Shown in pieces: positions 9,373-21,621 of a stretch of DNA of 64,000 bases. The DNA is from Laguncularia racemosa (taxonomy: Eukaryota; Streptophyta; Magnoliopsida; Myrtales; Combretaceae): contig JBBMOL010000387.1 in assembly GCA_037954665.1 (NCBI GenBank), forward strand, positions 124,001 to 188,000, in the 5' to 3' direction. The number at the start of each line of letters is the position of its first letter. The stretch's first letter is position 1. The position numbers were made by a program, and so were the translations under genes. The notes beneath the pieces are model-generated. The model was not told where the DNA came from. It ran no database searches and worked only from the letters and a program-made list of their open reading frames with translations.

Positions 9373-12149
9373 GCAATATTAATTCAAATTCTTTAGTATG
9401 CCTTTTTTTTTCCATTATTAGTTAAATAGTTAAAATTTCTTAATTAATTAATAAATTTTAATTTGACGATTAGATAATAAATTCCTAATTAATATTAGTA
9501 GTTATAGTCTCTATGAGATGACATTCGTAATTAATCCACTACACTACATTAATCGATAGGTGCACTTGCCTAATGCTATCAACATGCAATAATTGCCATA
9601 AAAAAAAAAAACAAAACCTCTCAATTAATTCCATAGAAATTATTATAACTCTTATAAATCACATTGCAACTTTGAGTCATCAACTAAGTTCATCATGTAT
9701 AGATTGCTAAATTGCTTATTTAACCTCAAAATGTTAGTTAACTACCCAAAAAATTAACTTTACTACAAAGTTATATGAAACTACTTGCAACATCATATTT
9801 AACTTTCATATATCATAATATATCACATGCATCAGGAAATTTCATTAAAAATCAATTAGTTTCCTTATCTCTAAAAATTAGAAATAGGGTAGCTTTATCC
9901 AAATAGAACATAATAAGTAGCAAATGCAATATTTTCCAAAAATTCTTTTCATGCATGTAAACTAGATATAATCAAGATTGTAACATAAAGCTCATCATGT
10001 ATCAACATCATTAAGGCTTTCAAAAGTAGGATTGAATCTACATTTGAAATAGAGGAATTATTAAGAATGTAATATTTACCTTACTAACTTCATAAAAATA
10101 AAATTTACTAAAATAAACTACACTAAAAGTGACCCCTAGAATACTTTTTACTAACATTAATTAATAACATTTAAGTATCATTTGGTTATCATAAATTTAT
10201 GATACTACACTAAACAAGACATTTTGTCTCTTATTTAGTTTGCATATTTTCTTAGTTATTAGATAAAAATGATCTTAAAGTACTAGATAAAATGCTTATA
10301 TTTTGTATCTTCCAAAATATGGTACAAAAATCAAATTCATTGAATAAAAACACAACAATCCTTATCTAATACTTTGTATATCATATTAAATGCAATACTT
10401 TGTCCATTTAAACAGTGGACATTACAAAAAAAATTGTTTAGTACAATATATACCAAATGTGGTACAAGAGAGTTGTACTGTCTTGTTTTTCTTATTCTAT
10501 ATTGTCTAAAACTCTTCATACTATCAAGTATTACAATCCAAATGCTAGCTTAACATTTTGTAATATTTTATACAAGTTGTAGAAAGAAATGTGCACCTAG
10601 TCGTTTGCAAGCCTTTGGCCACCTAACATCAACAAAAGTATGTCAATCGAACTCCCCTAACTGGCTTCCTTCAAATCCTAAAAGGACTTTGCACCCCTAA
10701 GAACATTAACCCCAGCTGATCTGATTTTGACAACAACTTTATTACTTCTCTTTGTTTTCCTTGAATTTTCTATAGTTTATTCTTCCGTAGTCCTAAGTTT
10801 CCTAGTTGAAGTTATTATTCTCTGTAGGGTTTTGTATTTGAGGTTGCTAGAAGAAAAATGAGAAATTTTCTTAACTTCCTCATTTGAATTCCACTTTAGT
10901 CAATAGCACATATAACTAATATTGTGTTTGGTTCACTAAAATGGAATCAGCAATCTATCTTTGTTATTGTAAAATGGCTATTCCTTTATTTGGTTTGCAA
11001 AAAATTATATCATAAAGAATGTCTATTTCATGTAATGTGGAATAAATAAAGAATTTTGATTCCTTTCCTTTGTTGAAAGAATAACTATTCCTCACATAAT
11101 ATAACTTTTGTTCTAAAAATGCCTCTATTATTAAACAAATTAATACTAAAGAAATTGTTATTCCATTTTAACTATATTTCATTCTAACAAACTAAATATA
11201 ACTTAACTATCATTTGATAGATGGAAAGTTAGTGAAAGTACACTCCTTTGCTATTAGCCACGTCCAAGTGATGATCTAAGGTGAATCCACTAAAATAATG
11301 CAATTTTTAAAAAGAATTCATGAAATAGGGTACTCAAAATTTATTCTAAAAATAGGTTATGAAAGCATAGACCGAGTCCACAACTACACTAAAGGTGCAT
11401 TATGGACATGTGCCTTCAATACTTATTACGAAAAAAAAATTAATTTGAGAAAATTTATCATTAATTTTTTTTTATGAAAAATCATGTAAAGAAAATTAAG
11501 TTTTCTAAAATTAATTTCTTTTGTTTCAAAAAATTAAAAGTTTACATGAAGAATAACAAAAAATAATAATTTACATAAATTTAAAAATTATAAAAATTGA
11601 TTTAATTTTTTTTTTTAATTTCACACCCCTTTATGCTTTATCTTAGAGTATATGAAAAAAAAAGAACAAGAAAAAAAAAACTAAACCTATTGTTGGAATA
11701 AATTTTTTAAATACTTTCACGATTTTTTTTTTAAATTTACATTATTTTAGTGGGTTTCCCGATGATCTAGTGAAGAAATTATAAACTAATTAGCTTACTT
11801 TTGAAGTTACAATAGTTTATGACACCTTTACTCATTATTTATTATGATTATGAATTTATGATAACAATATACATATATATACATATATTAATATTCATTT
11901 GCATCCAACAATGTCATATATATATATATATATATTACAATTCATTTACTTTATAATTTTAATCCAAATAATCTATTTTTAAGATCTTGCTGTATCTCGG
12001 TGTTCATTATTTAGGTTTCTGATAAATAACGAGCTAAACCGTTAATTCATATTTACCATTAAAGTGACTCACTTATATATATATTTTACATAACAAACTT
12101 CATAGAGCCACTTTATTTAACATTCGTGACCACATTGTAAAGTTTGGTT
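9373..12149. other. AT-rich intergenic region
   Basis: No supported gene. It is very AT-rich, with a TA microsatellite near 11913-11935 and several poly-A/T runs. One 60-codon frame at 10337-10519 looks random. Confidence 0.6.
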
Positions 12150-12990
12150 CAATTCGAAATGCAGCAATTCAAGCCCCAAATTAATTGCTTAAAGGCGAGG
12201 GGTATCGCAATCCCTACAGTCATTTCAGTTCTGCTTGGTAACAAGTTAAGGAAGTAGCCAGCAGGGTCTCTAAGGAATTCGGCAAATTCAAAGGTACCTT
12301 CTCTTGGAATGTGTTCTCAACATAATGTGGGTCACTATGGAGGATAACCTGCATATGCATATTGTCCAAAGGTTAGTGAAGCATGACAAGCTGAAGCGAT
12401 TCATATGAGAGTTGTGAGGGCCAAAATGAGAAAAGAGAGGTTTGTTAAAATTCCAATCACCAATGTTTCATCCGCTTGTCACCATGGCCTACATTTCAAA
12501 TTTCTTCCCACCGTGCTTTTAGTTCTTCATCAGACCTGATGAAGCTTTCACCCTTGTAGAATATGAAACATAAATCAGTAACCAATGTTTTGATGGCAAT
12601 CCATATGTCAAGCATGTCTACTGCATTTGGATAGCCTTTAACAAGAAGTTGAGCACCTGCTGGCTAATCGCCATAACTCTAGAGAAGTTTAAACAGAGGT
12701 TAATTGCGTAGGAACGTGATAATGAATGACCAGAATTCTGAAGCATCATTATTTATGTAAAACTGAATGAAGGATTACGGGACATCTTTACGTAAAGAAA
12801 AGAACAAAATAAACGAATTGCTCAAGAAATCCTCCAAAGTTTATAAGAATGCCCCGAGAGTGATTTGCGTCTTTGAAATGTTGATCTAATAGCGTATGGA
12901 TTGGATGCATCACTCTCAATTGCCTTCTTGTTGCGATGATAAATGACCATCTTGAGCTTAAAAGGTCCACGTTTAAAATAAGAGATTTAC
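12150..12990 (-). pseudogene. Lipoxygenase pseudogene fragment
   Basis: In minus-strand order three lipoxygenase segments can be read. First, about 12970-12840 gives FIIATRRQLRVMHPIHTLLDQ, matching the plant lipoxygenase IATNRQLSxMHPIxKLL region. Second, about 12660-12440 gives VDMLDIWIAIKTLVTDL, then DEELKARWEEI, a stop, and NVGHGDKR. Third, about 12360-12190 gives QYAYAGYPP, two stops, then EGTFEFAEFLRDPAGYFLN and LLPSRTEMTVGIAI. These are consecutive parts of the catalytic domain, in the right order and roughly the right spacing. Frame changes and stops separate them and the N-terminal part is missing. Intact plant lipoxygenases run to about 850-900 residues and oxygenate linoleic/linolenic acid in oxylipin synthesis. 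This copy cannot encode one. Confidence 0.82.
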
Positions 12991-13600
12991 AAATTTTTTA
13001 TATAATTTCAATACTTTCTAAATTTCATCATTTGACTTCAAATATTTGTGGACTCAAATTTTAATAACGAAAATTTCGAAATTGTTCCCCGTAAAGCAAG
13101 GATTAACGAGTGTTTTTTGAAATTAAAAATTGGCTAATAACTACCCACCAATAAATAATCTAAAAGTTATAGAGTTTTCCATATTTTACTTAAATGAAAC
13201 ACATGGTATTATACAATAAGTAATTACATAAGGTATAATCAATAGGTATACATTATTGACCACAATGCAATACAAAGCAAGTATAGCCAATTCTTTCAAT
13301 CCACACGGGCAAGTCCTAAACGCCCTTCAATAACTTAGAGTATATACTAACTGTCATTTATATACCTGATAGACAGTTATTTTAATTTCCTATTTATTCA
13401 ATTAATTCCTAATATCCACGAGCTATACCAAGGTTTATCTAGTATAAAGTAATCATTGTAGACTTGTTTTAAGGATATTTTGTAAATATTTTGGAAGTTG
13501 CCACTATTAGTGTTTTATTAGTGTACCTATAAACATAAGAGTGAGATATAATAGTATTTTCATATCCTAATCTGTTGTATAAATATACTCTGATTGTACT
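12991..13600. other. AT-rich spacer, possible small retroelement tail
   Basis: No gene seen. The 3' part (13380-13642) has TATAAATA-like motifs and ends in an A-run at 13627-13641, which could be the tail of a non-autonomous element. I cannot assign it. Confidence 0.3.
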
Positions 13601-13605
13601 GTAAA

Positions 13606-14505
13606 TTAATTAAGCCTACATTTTATCAAAAAAAAAAAAAAAGAGAGAAAACAGTGCATAGTATTAGAGCCATTCGCAATTTCAAGTCTGAAATGAGAAA
13701 TTATGACGCATTTTAGGAAGAAGTGTTGCTTGTACGCCTGTCCTGGAGAACTGTGCTTGCACAACTTGTTCTTTGCATGAAAAGTATCCTCACTCCCCAT
13801 TTTATTAGGGAAAAGTACGCTGACCTGTAACTCCTCTTTTGACACATTCACATTTTTTGTTGCTTCTTTCACAGTTCTGTCTTCACTAAACAATTTATGC
13901 GATGAATTCTGCCTATCTTTTGCCTCTATGTGTAGTGTTCCGGCAGGACAATCAGTCTCAGAAACAGGATATTGTTCTCCTTCGAGGGTTCTAATCCTAG
14001 ACATCGAAGAATAACCTTAACTCTGAACTTCTTGTCTGTAAAAATATTCAAGCATAATCTATTGAGAACTTCTATAAGTTGGTCCTTTGATCTTCTTTTG
14101 CTTCGTTTGCATGAAGAAAATCAAAGGACGGGGCTAAACAACGTTGAGTCGAAGCTCAAACTCAAACTTCTGGGGGGGACTGCAGCATTGGGGAAGACGA
14201 CGCTTACGCAAGCATTGCTTGCCGTGCTAACCTCAACAAGAACTACCTCCACTCAAACCAAATGCAGTAGAATTGATCGATCTATGGTTTCAGTATGCTT
14301 TGGCTTTGTGTACTGCAGAGCGAAAAATGACAGCAACTATGAAGATGCAGATAGAAGTGCAAACCTCCCTGTGTCTCAACAACCGCATAAGAATCAAAAC
14401 ATTTGTCTTCGATAAAGATGAATCTTGAATTGTAATCCTCCATGGTATCCATTATCTGAAGGCCATTAAGATAGGCATTTGCAGTAATGTGATCTTTCCA
14501 AAACT
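13606..14505 (-). other. Possible relict exons of an unrecognised gene
   Basis: Two minus-strand stretches have protein-like composition. One, at about 14500-14281, is open after a TAG and contains ITANAYLNGLQIMDTMEDYN and FIFIEDKCFDSYAVVET. The other, 14004-13606, reads as 132 residues and is hydrophilic until a poly-F end made by an A/T run. No family is recognised, no convincing splice pair joins them, and the opposite strand also has an open frame (13972-14415). They may be exons or the decayed end of a gene downstream of the peroxidase. Confidence 0.25.
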
Positions 14506-14802
14506 ATCAGATAGAACCACAAACTCAAAACATAAATGGAAATAGAATGTCAATATGAAAGATATCGTATACAAATCAATAACTTCACTGAAATTGTTAA
14601 AAATAGAGGTTATTGGACCATTTCAACAGCAAAATGCTCAAAATGTCACAAAAATGAGCATGGATCATATGCCTAGAATTCACTGCAGCATTTCAACCTC
14701 AAGTACTGTTACTTGATTTTGTGAACAAATATACCGTTCTTCCGGACTTCCAGTCTTAACGAATCTATCCTAAAACATCGCTTACTCTCTAAGAAGTGCC
14801 AA
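14506..14802. other. 3' flank of the peroxidase gene
   Basis: Probable 3' UTR and downstream region of the peroxidase. No gene seen. Confidence 0.4.
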
Positions 14803-16314
14803 CTACACAACCAGGGCGGAGCAGTTTCTCCGAATCTGGCCTTGTGAATGAGTCAATGTATTTAGGTTGGACATCTTCATCATAGCGCGCGCAAAGTCCA
14901 TCCTAAAAGTGGAGCCATCATCAGAGGCGTATGCCTCTACCAGTCTGGCAGTTGTTGGGTCTGACATCAATTGTTGATCCGCATGTAGGAGTCCTCTCCC
15001 TCGCATCAAGTTTCGGTAATAGTGCGTGTCAAAGCCTGCTCCTGATGAAATGGAACTAGAGAGTCCCTGGTAATACGTTGATACGCCAAAACCAGATCTA
15101 CTACTTATGGCCTCTGATCCACTGAGTGCAAGTGTGGGGTTGGTGCTTCCATTGCCACATTTTCTTCTCAATTCATTGAGAAAATTGGAAGGCATAGTCG
15201 GGTCAGGCTGGCCAGTCCCTGAGAAGTTGTGAAGGCGGTTTGTCATAAACTGGCATCCAATCTTGCCGATATTATGAGCTCCTAATTCACATATTAAGCG
15301 AAACTCATCAAGAACAGAATAGATATAATATATTTTTGCTCTAAGCAGGTTATGCAATAAGGGAGGGGTAATGAAATATTACCTAGAAGGCTGACCGTTT
15401 CTCTAGCAGTGAATCCTCTGCTGCGGAATAGAGAGAGTATCCTTGTGATGTTATCATTTGGACTTGGAATTTCAGCCATTGCCTGGGAGAAGTAGGATTT
15501 GACACTGTCCCTCCTACCCGTAAACAGAGGATAGAAAGGGCCACCAGCCTGCAATTATTAACCAATTACTAAATCACTATATATAACATATATATCGTGG
15601 AATCATTACTATTATCATCATAATCTTTAAAGAAGAAATGCCAAAGGACGAAAAGAAAATGAAAAAGAGGGATATACTTAGCAGTACCATAAGAATGCCT
15701 TCTCTAGTTGCAAGAACAAGAATATCGGCGCAAGAAACCACTCCAGGACAGTGGTTTTCAATCTCAGATTTTATAAGCTCGATTACGTCGAAACCCCTTA
15801 ATGTTTGATTGGGGATAGCCTGCTTCTCTATGAAATGAGTGTTGTTTCCACCGCTGTCGTCCAGAAACACAGAAGCATCGCAACCCTGGAAAGTCAATGC
15901 AACCAAACAGGTAATTAATAAATTAAAGAAACTGACTAATCAGGAAAGAGCGAAAAGAAAAGTGAGCAGAGAAACCTGGATGAAGCAATCGTGGAACATG
16001 AGGCGAAGCAGAGCAGCGGACACACCCGGGCGTTGCGAGTAAACTTCGGCCATTTTTCTTCTGATGATATCCTCCACATCAGGACATGTGTCCCTGTAGA
16101 AATCATACTGCATTTCCGTCTCTTGTTCCATGTCCGATTGCAGTAAAAATGGCTGACGTGAAAGAAAATCAGACCGAGGAGAAGAGATAGAATTCCTACG
16201 GATTCCGCATGATATGAGCAGGGAGGCCAGGAGGACGCAAATCAGCCATTTGTAGGGCAAGGGCGGTGGTACAGGCACCAGACGCATGGTTTCTTGGTTC
16301 TTTATTTTTTCCAT
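14803..16314 (-). CDS. Class III (secretory) peroxidase, four exons
   Basis: A haem peroxidase that uses H2O2 to oxidise phenolics in the secretory pathway, cell wall or vacuole. Coding exons (minus strand) are 16314-15976, 15885-15688, 15548-15383 and 15281-14803, with introns of 90, 139 and 101 nt, all GT-AG. The product has 393 residues. A hydrophobic segment at about 23-36 (WLICVLLASLLISC) is a signal peptide or anchor. Distal R104 and H108 lie in RLMFHDCF and proximal H237 in GAHNIG. Eight conserved cysteines are present (C77, C110, C115, the CPGVVSC pair, GCQF, RRKC, RNC). The three introns are at the classical class III positions. The ~70-residue N-terminal extension before YDFYRDTCP exceeds the usual and recalls Arabidopsis PRX48-like proteins (from memory). 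No disabling change seen, so it is probably functional. Confidence 0.9.
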
Positions 16315-16433
16315 TTTTTTCTGTTCTCCTAGTAACTATTCTACTCTACTGCATAAACAACGTCTGTATCTTGAATCTTGGTGGGAACTGGGAAGCTTAA
16401 ATGGTGAGCGCTAACTTATTTCCAAACCGTTAT

Positions 16434-16442
16434 GTTTTTATA
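16434..16442 (-). promoter_or_regulatory. Candidate TATA box of the peroxidase gene
   Basis: On the minus strand TATAAAAAC lies about 120 nt upstream of the chosen ATG, a normal plant spacing. Sequence further upstream is also kept in the truncated duplicate near 50500-50760, marking it as part of the original gene unit. Confidence 0.5.
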
Positions 16443-17990
16443 GTTTTCTTAATTTACTAAAGTATTGACTTGTTTATTCCAACTTTCTTTTTCTTTTCTT
16501 TTACTTTTACTTTTATTTTTATTTTTATTTTTATTTATTCATTTTTTTTTTCACTTAGATACTTGTAAGCGACAAGTAAAACACTAAATATTTCCTTCTT
16601 TTTTTTTAACACAATACTATAACATCGCATATTTTTATAAACTTACAACACTTCACAAGCCATGAGCAGCTTGTATGTTTATTCATTTACTTATTTTTCA
16701 TTTTAGTAGAAATTAGAGCTACAAGTATAACATAGTTTTAAATTTGTTATTATTATTTAATAACTTTTATAAGATGTATATAACTATTGTAAGATCTATA
16801 TTCTATATATCTTATGATATAAATCTTAAAGTAGGTATGAGATATTAAGATAATATACTAATACTTTACCTATGAAAGTAGATTTTAAAATATAATATTT
16901 ACTTAATACACATGAAACCAATCCAATTAAGTAGGATGTTATAGGATGTAGGGTCTATTGCTTTCTCAAAGAGGAGAAATTCAGCAGGTCTAAGTTAACA
17001 TCGAGGAAAATAAAGTAAATTGAAATCAGTAATTTTAAAATGATTTTCTGTTTAATTATTTTATGCACGATGGTGCATGAGAAAATCTTCATTCCATATT
17101 CTCACCATGTTTTCATTAATTGTGTGATACTATTGATGAATAAAAAAAACGTAGGAATTATGTCCGACCTTAATTATTATCACACAAATTAGACGAGTGC
17201 GGTAATTGTTCCTATATTATGGATCTTACTCATTAATTTATTTCATTTCAATAAACAGGTATTCAAAGAATAGGAGCATTCTTTATGTTTTATATAATAT
17301 GTCATAATGACAATTCTTTAGCTTTAATAGGATAAAATAAGAGATAAAGCAACTATTAGTATTAGCTCAATGCTTACTGGCAGTGTGTGTGGGGATATAA
17401 ACTTACATTTTAAAAATAGGCTGATTACAATTACAACCTCTAAAGACTATAAAAATTATTGAAATATCCAAATTTTTATAATACTACACTTATACCCTTG
17501 AAAATGTATATATCAAAAAAAAAATTCCTCCACCATAGCAACAAATCAACTTGAACATATAATTATTTTTTCAATTGATTCATCATTTAATTTGAGGATT
17601 TTCTTAATACAACTAATATTTCATCAATTAATATAAATGAAATCAAATAATAAATTGACTTCAAAAAATAATTACAAATAAGAAAAGAGGGAAAAAAATA
17701 GAGAATAATGGGAAGGGAGAGGAAAATAGAGAGGAAAATAAAAAGTGATGATATGTATATACACACACTCATACTAGTAGGATCACGTATTAGCATTCCA
17801 TGTGCTTATAAGTGAAAAAGTTAAATTAAGAAAAATTATTAGATAAGAAAGAAAAAACACATAAATTTAAAGATTATAAAGCTTGAAAGGGGGTAGAACT
17901 TAAAAAACATATATATGATGAAACAATTAGTTCTTCATTTTGAGCCTTACATGATCTTTTCAAATTGTAGCTCTACAATAAAACGCCATT
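16443..17990. other. AT-rich upstream region of the peroxidase gene
   Basis: No gene seen. 16490-16700 is shared with 50580-50760. T/A-rich simple runs such as TTTTTA repeats occur at 16500-16540. The 60-70 codon frames (e.g. 17587-17796) are low-complexity. Confidence 0.5.
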
Positions 17991-20310
17991 TGTCATGCCC
18001 TTAATTCTCTATGGCTATGATAGTTTGCCACGTACCCTATTTAAGTAAAATACGTAAGGCTACAATTATTATGTAAATTTTTAAACTAACTTTAGGACTT
18101 TAAAATCTTTTAATTTTTGAAAAACATTTTAGAGGTTCGTCAAGTTTAAAAAACACTATGGATAGTAGGAGATAGATAACTAAATCCTGGGGTCTAAGGG
18201 GCCTACAAAAAAATACAAACATAAGTAGACAAGCTATGGAGTCACAAGCAACTTCTATAATACATTTAAATGTAGTACCAAAACATAAATACTGATTTTA
18301 CACCAAAAACAAAAATTATTAATAATAGTAATCAATATCTAAGTCCTCATACTCATCCTTATACTCTTCCTTAAAGCCAAAACCCACGAATTGTATAGGG
18401 GATCCATGAAACAATTCTCACTTGAAAAAGAAAAGTGAGCCAAAAAACCTAATACATAATCACATGCACATATGTCATACAGGCCTATGTTTTAATACAA
18501 CAAACAATCATACATTTTAATTTATCTTATTTAAAGTAAACAATTAGCATGGGAGTATTCATGACTTTGGACAACATGATAAAGGACCTAGCGTTCGATT
18601 CCACTATAGTGATAATTGGGGGTTAATAGGAGCAATTAGACTCCACGTCACAAAAATCGAAACTTAGTAGCCTCATTTAAGTGACATCACCATTATGCAA
18701 TCTTCACTAATCATAGTTTAGCTATATTGTATCGTCCATCAAGTCCCATAACTCTAGACAACTCTCGATATGCCTTTTCTCCACTTACAATGCTCATTAT
18801 CTAATGCAATTTTAGTTCCACATGCCTACCAAACCATTTCTCGATGGCCTAAGTGCTTAATCTACTATGTCATTTCAAGGTATATGACAACAACTATAAT
18901 TTAAACCCAAGAGACTTACTAACTCAAGTAACCAAACACACGCGGCAATCAAATACTTTATCGAGTTGATTATTAGTCTAGTTTAAATTTTCCAACCTAA
19001 CAAGCAACACACATGGTACTACATACTTAGAAAGGTTGAAGGTTCTCAAATTAAAGTCTAAAATTTCATTTGAGTTAGTTAAGCCGATTTTTATGCATTG
19101 AAAGAGAAATTTTAAGTCGAATAATTATTCTAAGTATTTAAATACTATTTCAGGGTTAAGTTTAGACTATTTAAGACTCACACTAATTATGAGCCCATTT
19201 AGGAATTACAAAGGCCCAATTAGCCTTTTAGCTAATTTGACTTGAACCATTTTGAATTTATTTACTTAGGCCTATTATGTTATTTATATTTGAGTCTAGA
19301 TGTGTCTAAGACCTAATTAAAGTATTTAAACCCTTAAAAATAGTAGGCCTAATTATGTTTGCAATTAGGCCACTAACCCTAAATAATTTAATTTATCTTA
19401 TTATTTGAAGTTATTTGTCAAATTTGGACTTAATTCATTTAATTTGCTCATTTGAGTTTATTACACCTTAATTTAGGTGTCTATGCCAATTTAAATACAT
19501 TCCTAGTTATAGTATTTAGGTCAAACTATTATTCTTAAGCTTATTTTAGGTCCAATTAGGTTATTTTAACCTATTATAATTATCCTAGTCTCATTATGTC
19601 TATTTGATCTTATTTATTATGTCTTAAGCCCAATTTAATCAATATACAAAACTTTAATTCCACTTTAGGTCTTTAACTGATTTAGGACCATATTGGATTC
19701 AGGGCCCATTTAGAATTTCTTAACTTATTAAGACCATTTAAGATATAGGCCCTAAAGATAAAACTGATCCAAGTAAATTTTAGGTCTTGGGACCATTTGA
19801 GTTCTTTTAAATTTATCTAAGCCCATTTAGCTTCATTCACTATTTTAATTCCTAAATTAATCCAAATTAATTTCTTAAGTTATTTAAGCCTAATTAATTA
19901 ATTATATATTTTCCATATAGACCACCCATAGGGATGGGTAAAGGGTTAGTTCGTAGGCTTATATGGTTATGCCATATTAGGATTAGGCGAGCCTTAGCCT
20001 AAATTATTTTAATCATCCAATTCCACTTTTAAACTAGTCATTTTATAAACTCATAATTTTAAATGGTCATCTTAAGCCCAATTTATGTCAAACCAAAGCC
20101 ATATGAACCCTTATCACATTCATTATTCATTTTAACCTAAAAAGCTTAAGTTTATTCATTTTATAACCCTTGAAATTTCATACTATAGGAAATTACGAAT
20201 TTATACTTTTAGAGGCCCATATCTTATTTATTTTGGGTTAAAAATCACTTCAAACCAAAGTCCACTTAATCTTACTCCCTTCTAGTGTTTAAAACATCAT
20301 TTATATTTCA
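17991..20310. repeat. Relic of a Tekay-like gypsy LTR
   Basis: A block near 18300-18560 (a run of TCCTCAT-like words, then GTGAGCC, then CACATATGTCATACA) has the same order of motifs as the LTR at 51871-53653, and the AGTATTCATGACT block at 18545 matches its GATACTCATGACC block. From about 19060 it becomes a diverged array of TTAGGCCC/AAGCCCAATTTA words. Boundaries are uncertain. Confidence 0.4.
19060..20280. repeat. Diverged TTAGGCC/AAGCCCA word array
   Basis: The words TTAGGCC, TTAGGTC, AAGCCCAATT and GCCCATTTA recur at irregular spacing roughly every 50-100 bases in a stretch otherwise made of A and T. No single repeat period is visible by eye. Confidence 0.4.
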
Positions 20311-20323
20311 AAGAGGAGGGGAA
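20303..20323 (+). other. Polypurine-tract remnant left of the first X1 LTR
   Basis: TTTCAAAGAGGAGGGGAA just before the LTR matches the polypurine tract preceding the X2 3' LTR (TTTTCAAGAGGAGGGGAA). The LTR at 20324 may therefore originally be the 3' LTR of a third, otherwise deleted element. Confidence 0.5.
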
Positions 20324-21113
20324 TGATGAGAGCCATGATGGGAGCCAAGCCAAAAGATGGAATGTGAATCCTCTTGAAGTGCCACCTGGACCGATCACAA
20401 AAACTCGAGCAAAACGATTCAAGGAAGCACTTAACAGGTTGATAAAGGATGTCCACGAAGCTAGAAAGGATTAGAGCAACCATGAGAATGCACTTGCTCT
20501 TGTACAAGTCATAACGGGTACGGGTTGAAGGGGGCGTGTCTTTTACAAAGCACGGCCATGTAGTGAGTCTGGAGGCTCCACAAAAGCATACACGGCCGTA
20601 TACATGGTTCAACGGTACGGGCGTATGTGGTATCAAGAATATCCATAGAAACATACGCGGCCAAGAAGGCATGGCCGTGTATACCCTCCACGCTGGCTAC
20701 TACGCCGGCTCTTACGCCGCCGGCCTTTATTCGCTGTTTGTTATTTTTCTGCAACTTTATGATGTTATGTCGTTTTGGGCTTTTATTATTACGAGTTGTA
20801 AACCCTAATATAAAGCTTCTAGGGTTGAGAACAAATACAACACACATATAAGGTTGAATAACACATTTGAGAGAATTCCTCTCTTGGTTCTTTAAAGAAC
20901 TTTTCTTGAACTTATCGGATTTTCTTCTGTGGTGTTCATCCCGACTTATCAATTGGTCTTTCATCCCAATTGTGGCGTCCACAGATATACCAAGGTTCTT
21001 GTCTCACTTATAGGCAACGGGTCGCGGTTCCACTTGTTTGTTTTGGCATCTTGGGTAGCAATTCCGAACGTATTGGTATTGGGTTTCGTCACACATGGGC
21101 GTGGTTCATATCA
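20324..21113 (+). repeat. 5' LTR of X1 (790 bp)
   Basis: It runs from TGATGAGAGCC to GGTTCATATCA. It is most similar to the LTR at 32592-33354. It contains CACGGCC/GGCCGTG hairpin motifs (20540-20690), then AAACCCTAA-TATAAAG (TATA 20809-20815) and TAGGGTT. Confidence 0.88.
20800..20827 (+). promoter_or_regulatory. X1 LTR promoter: telo-box flanked TATA
   Basis: AAACCCTAA is followed at once by TATAAAG, and four bases later TAGGGTT, so the TATA box sits between inverted telo-box halves. The same occurs at 23841, 29799 and 33043. Confidence 0.6.
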
Positions 21114-21116
21114 GTT

Positions 21117-21128
21117 TAGTATCAGAGC
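21117..21128 (+). other. Primer-binding site of X1 (tRNA-iMet)
   Basis: TAGTATCAGAGC differs by one base from the standard iMet site TGGTATCAGAGC and lies 3 nt after the LTR. Confidence 0.75.
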
Positions 21129-21296
21129 CTAGGTTTGTTAAACATCAATTTGGTTTGTGGAAGGTAACATCAAAACCTTAACTCCAATTATTCATATCAA
21201 GTTTCGTGTTGTCATAGCCTCGTACTCAAGTTCATAGTGTTAATTGTCTATTGAAAGTGTAGTGCCTCCTATTCATTTTTGTTACAAACAAAAAGA

Positions 21297-21345
21297 ACAA
21301 AAAAAAAAAAATCACGACAAAAAAAAAAGGAACGTGATCAAGATC
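21297..21345 (+). promoter_or_regulatory. A-rich leader segment flanked by ATCACG/CGTGAT
   Basis: In the leader between primer site and gag, ATCACG and CGTGAT arms enclose an A-run. X2 keeps the same arms with a longer A-rich loop (24335-24388). A packaging or dimerisation role is a guess. The lysine-rich frame across it is an artefact of the A-runs. Confidence 0.35.
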
Positions 21346-21621
21346 AAAAAAAAAAAAAAAAACAAAGGCAACAAAAAGGAAAGAAAAAGAGGAAATTTTC
21401 AAGCCCTAGAGTTGTTTTGAATTCTACGAAAGGGATTAGTGTAGTTTGGGTTAGTTCCAAGAGAATTGAGAAGAGGAATTGGTGAGTTGATATCATCATT
21501 GCTTGTGAGAATACATGAGTGGCTGTGTGATATCATCCTTTGAGTGAAACACATAAGGGAGTGTATCATGATGCTTAATCATATATATTTGTGTTAGTAC
21601 TAACCTTTTTTCTATAGGACT

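Noticed and set aside
11913..11935. TA-repeat run as promoter
   Set aside because: A microsatellite in gene-free AT-rich DNA; no downstream frame supports it.
13972..14415. Plus-strand 147-codon frame containing GKTTLTQALL, which looks like a GTPase P-loop
   Set aside because: No other GTPase motif follows, the glycine spacing before GKTT is wrong, and the opposite strand is at least as protein-like. Treated as chance.
21279..21485. Lysine-rich 68-codon frame in the X1 leader
   Set aside because: Produced by A-runs in the leader; no conservation of frame in X2.
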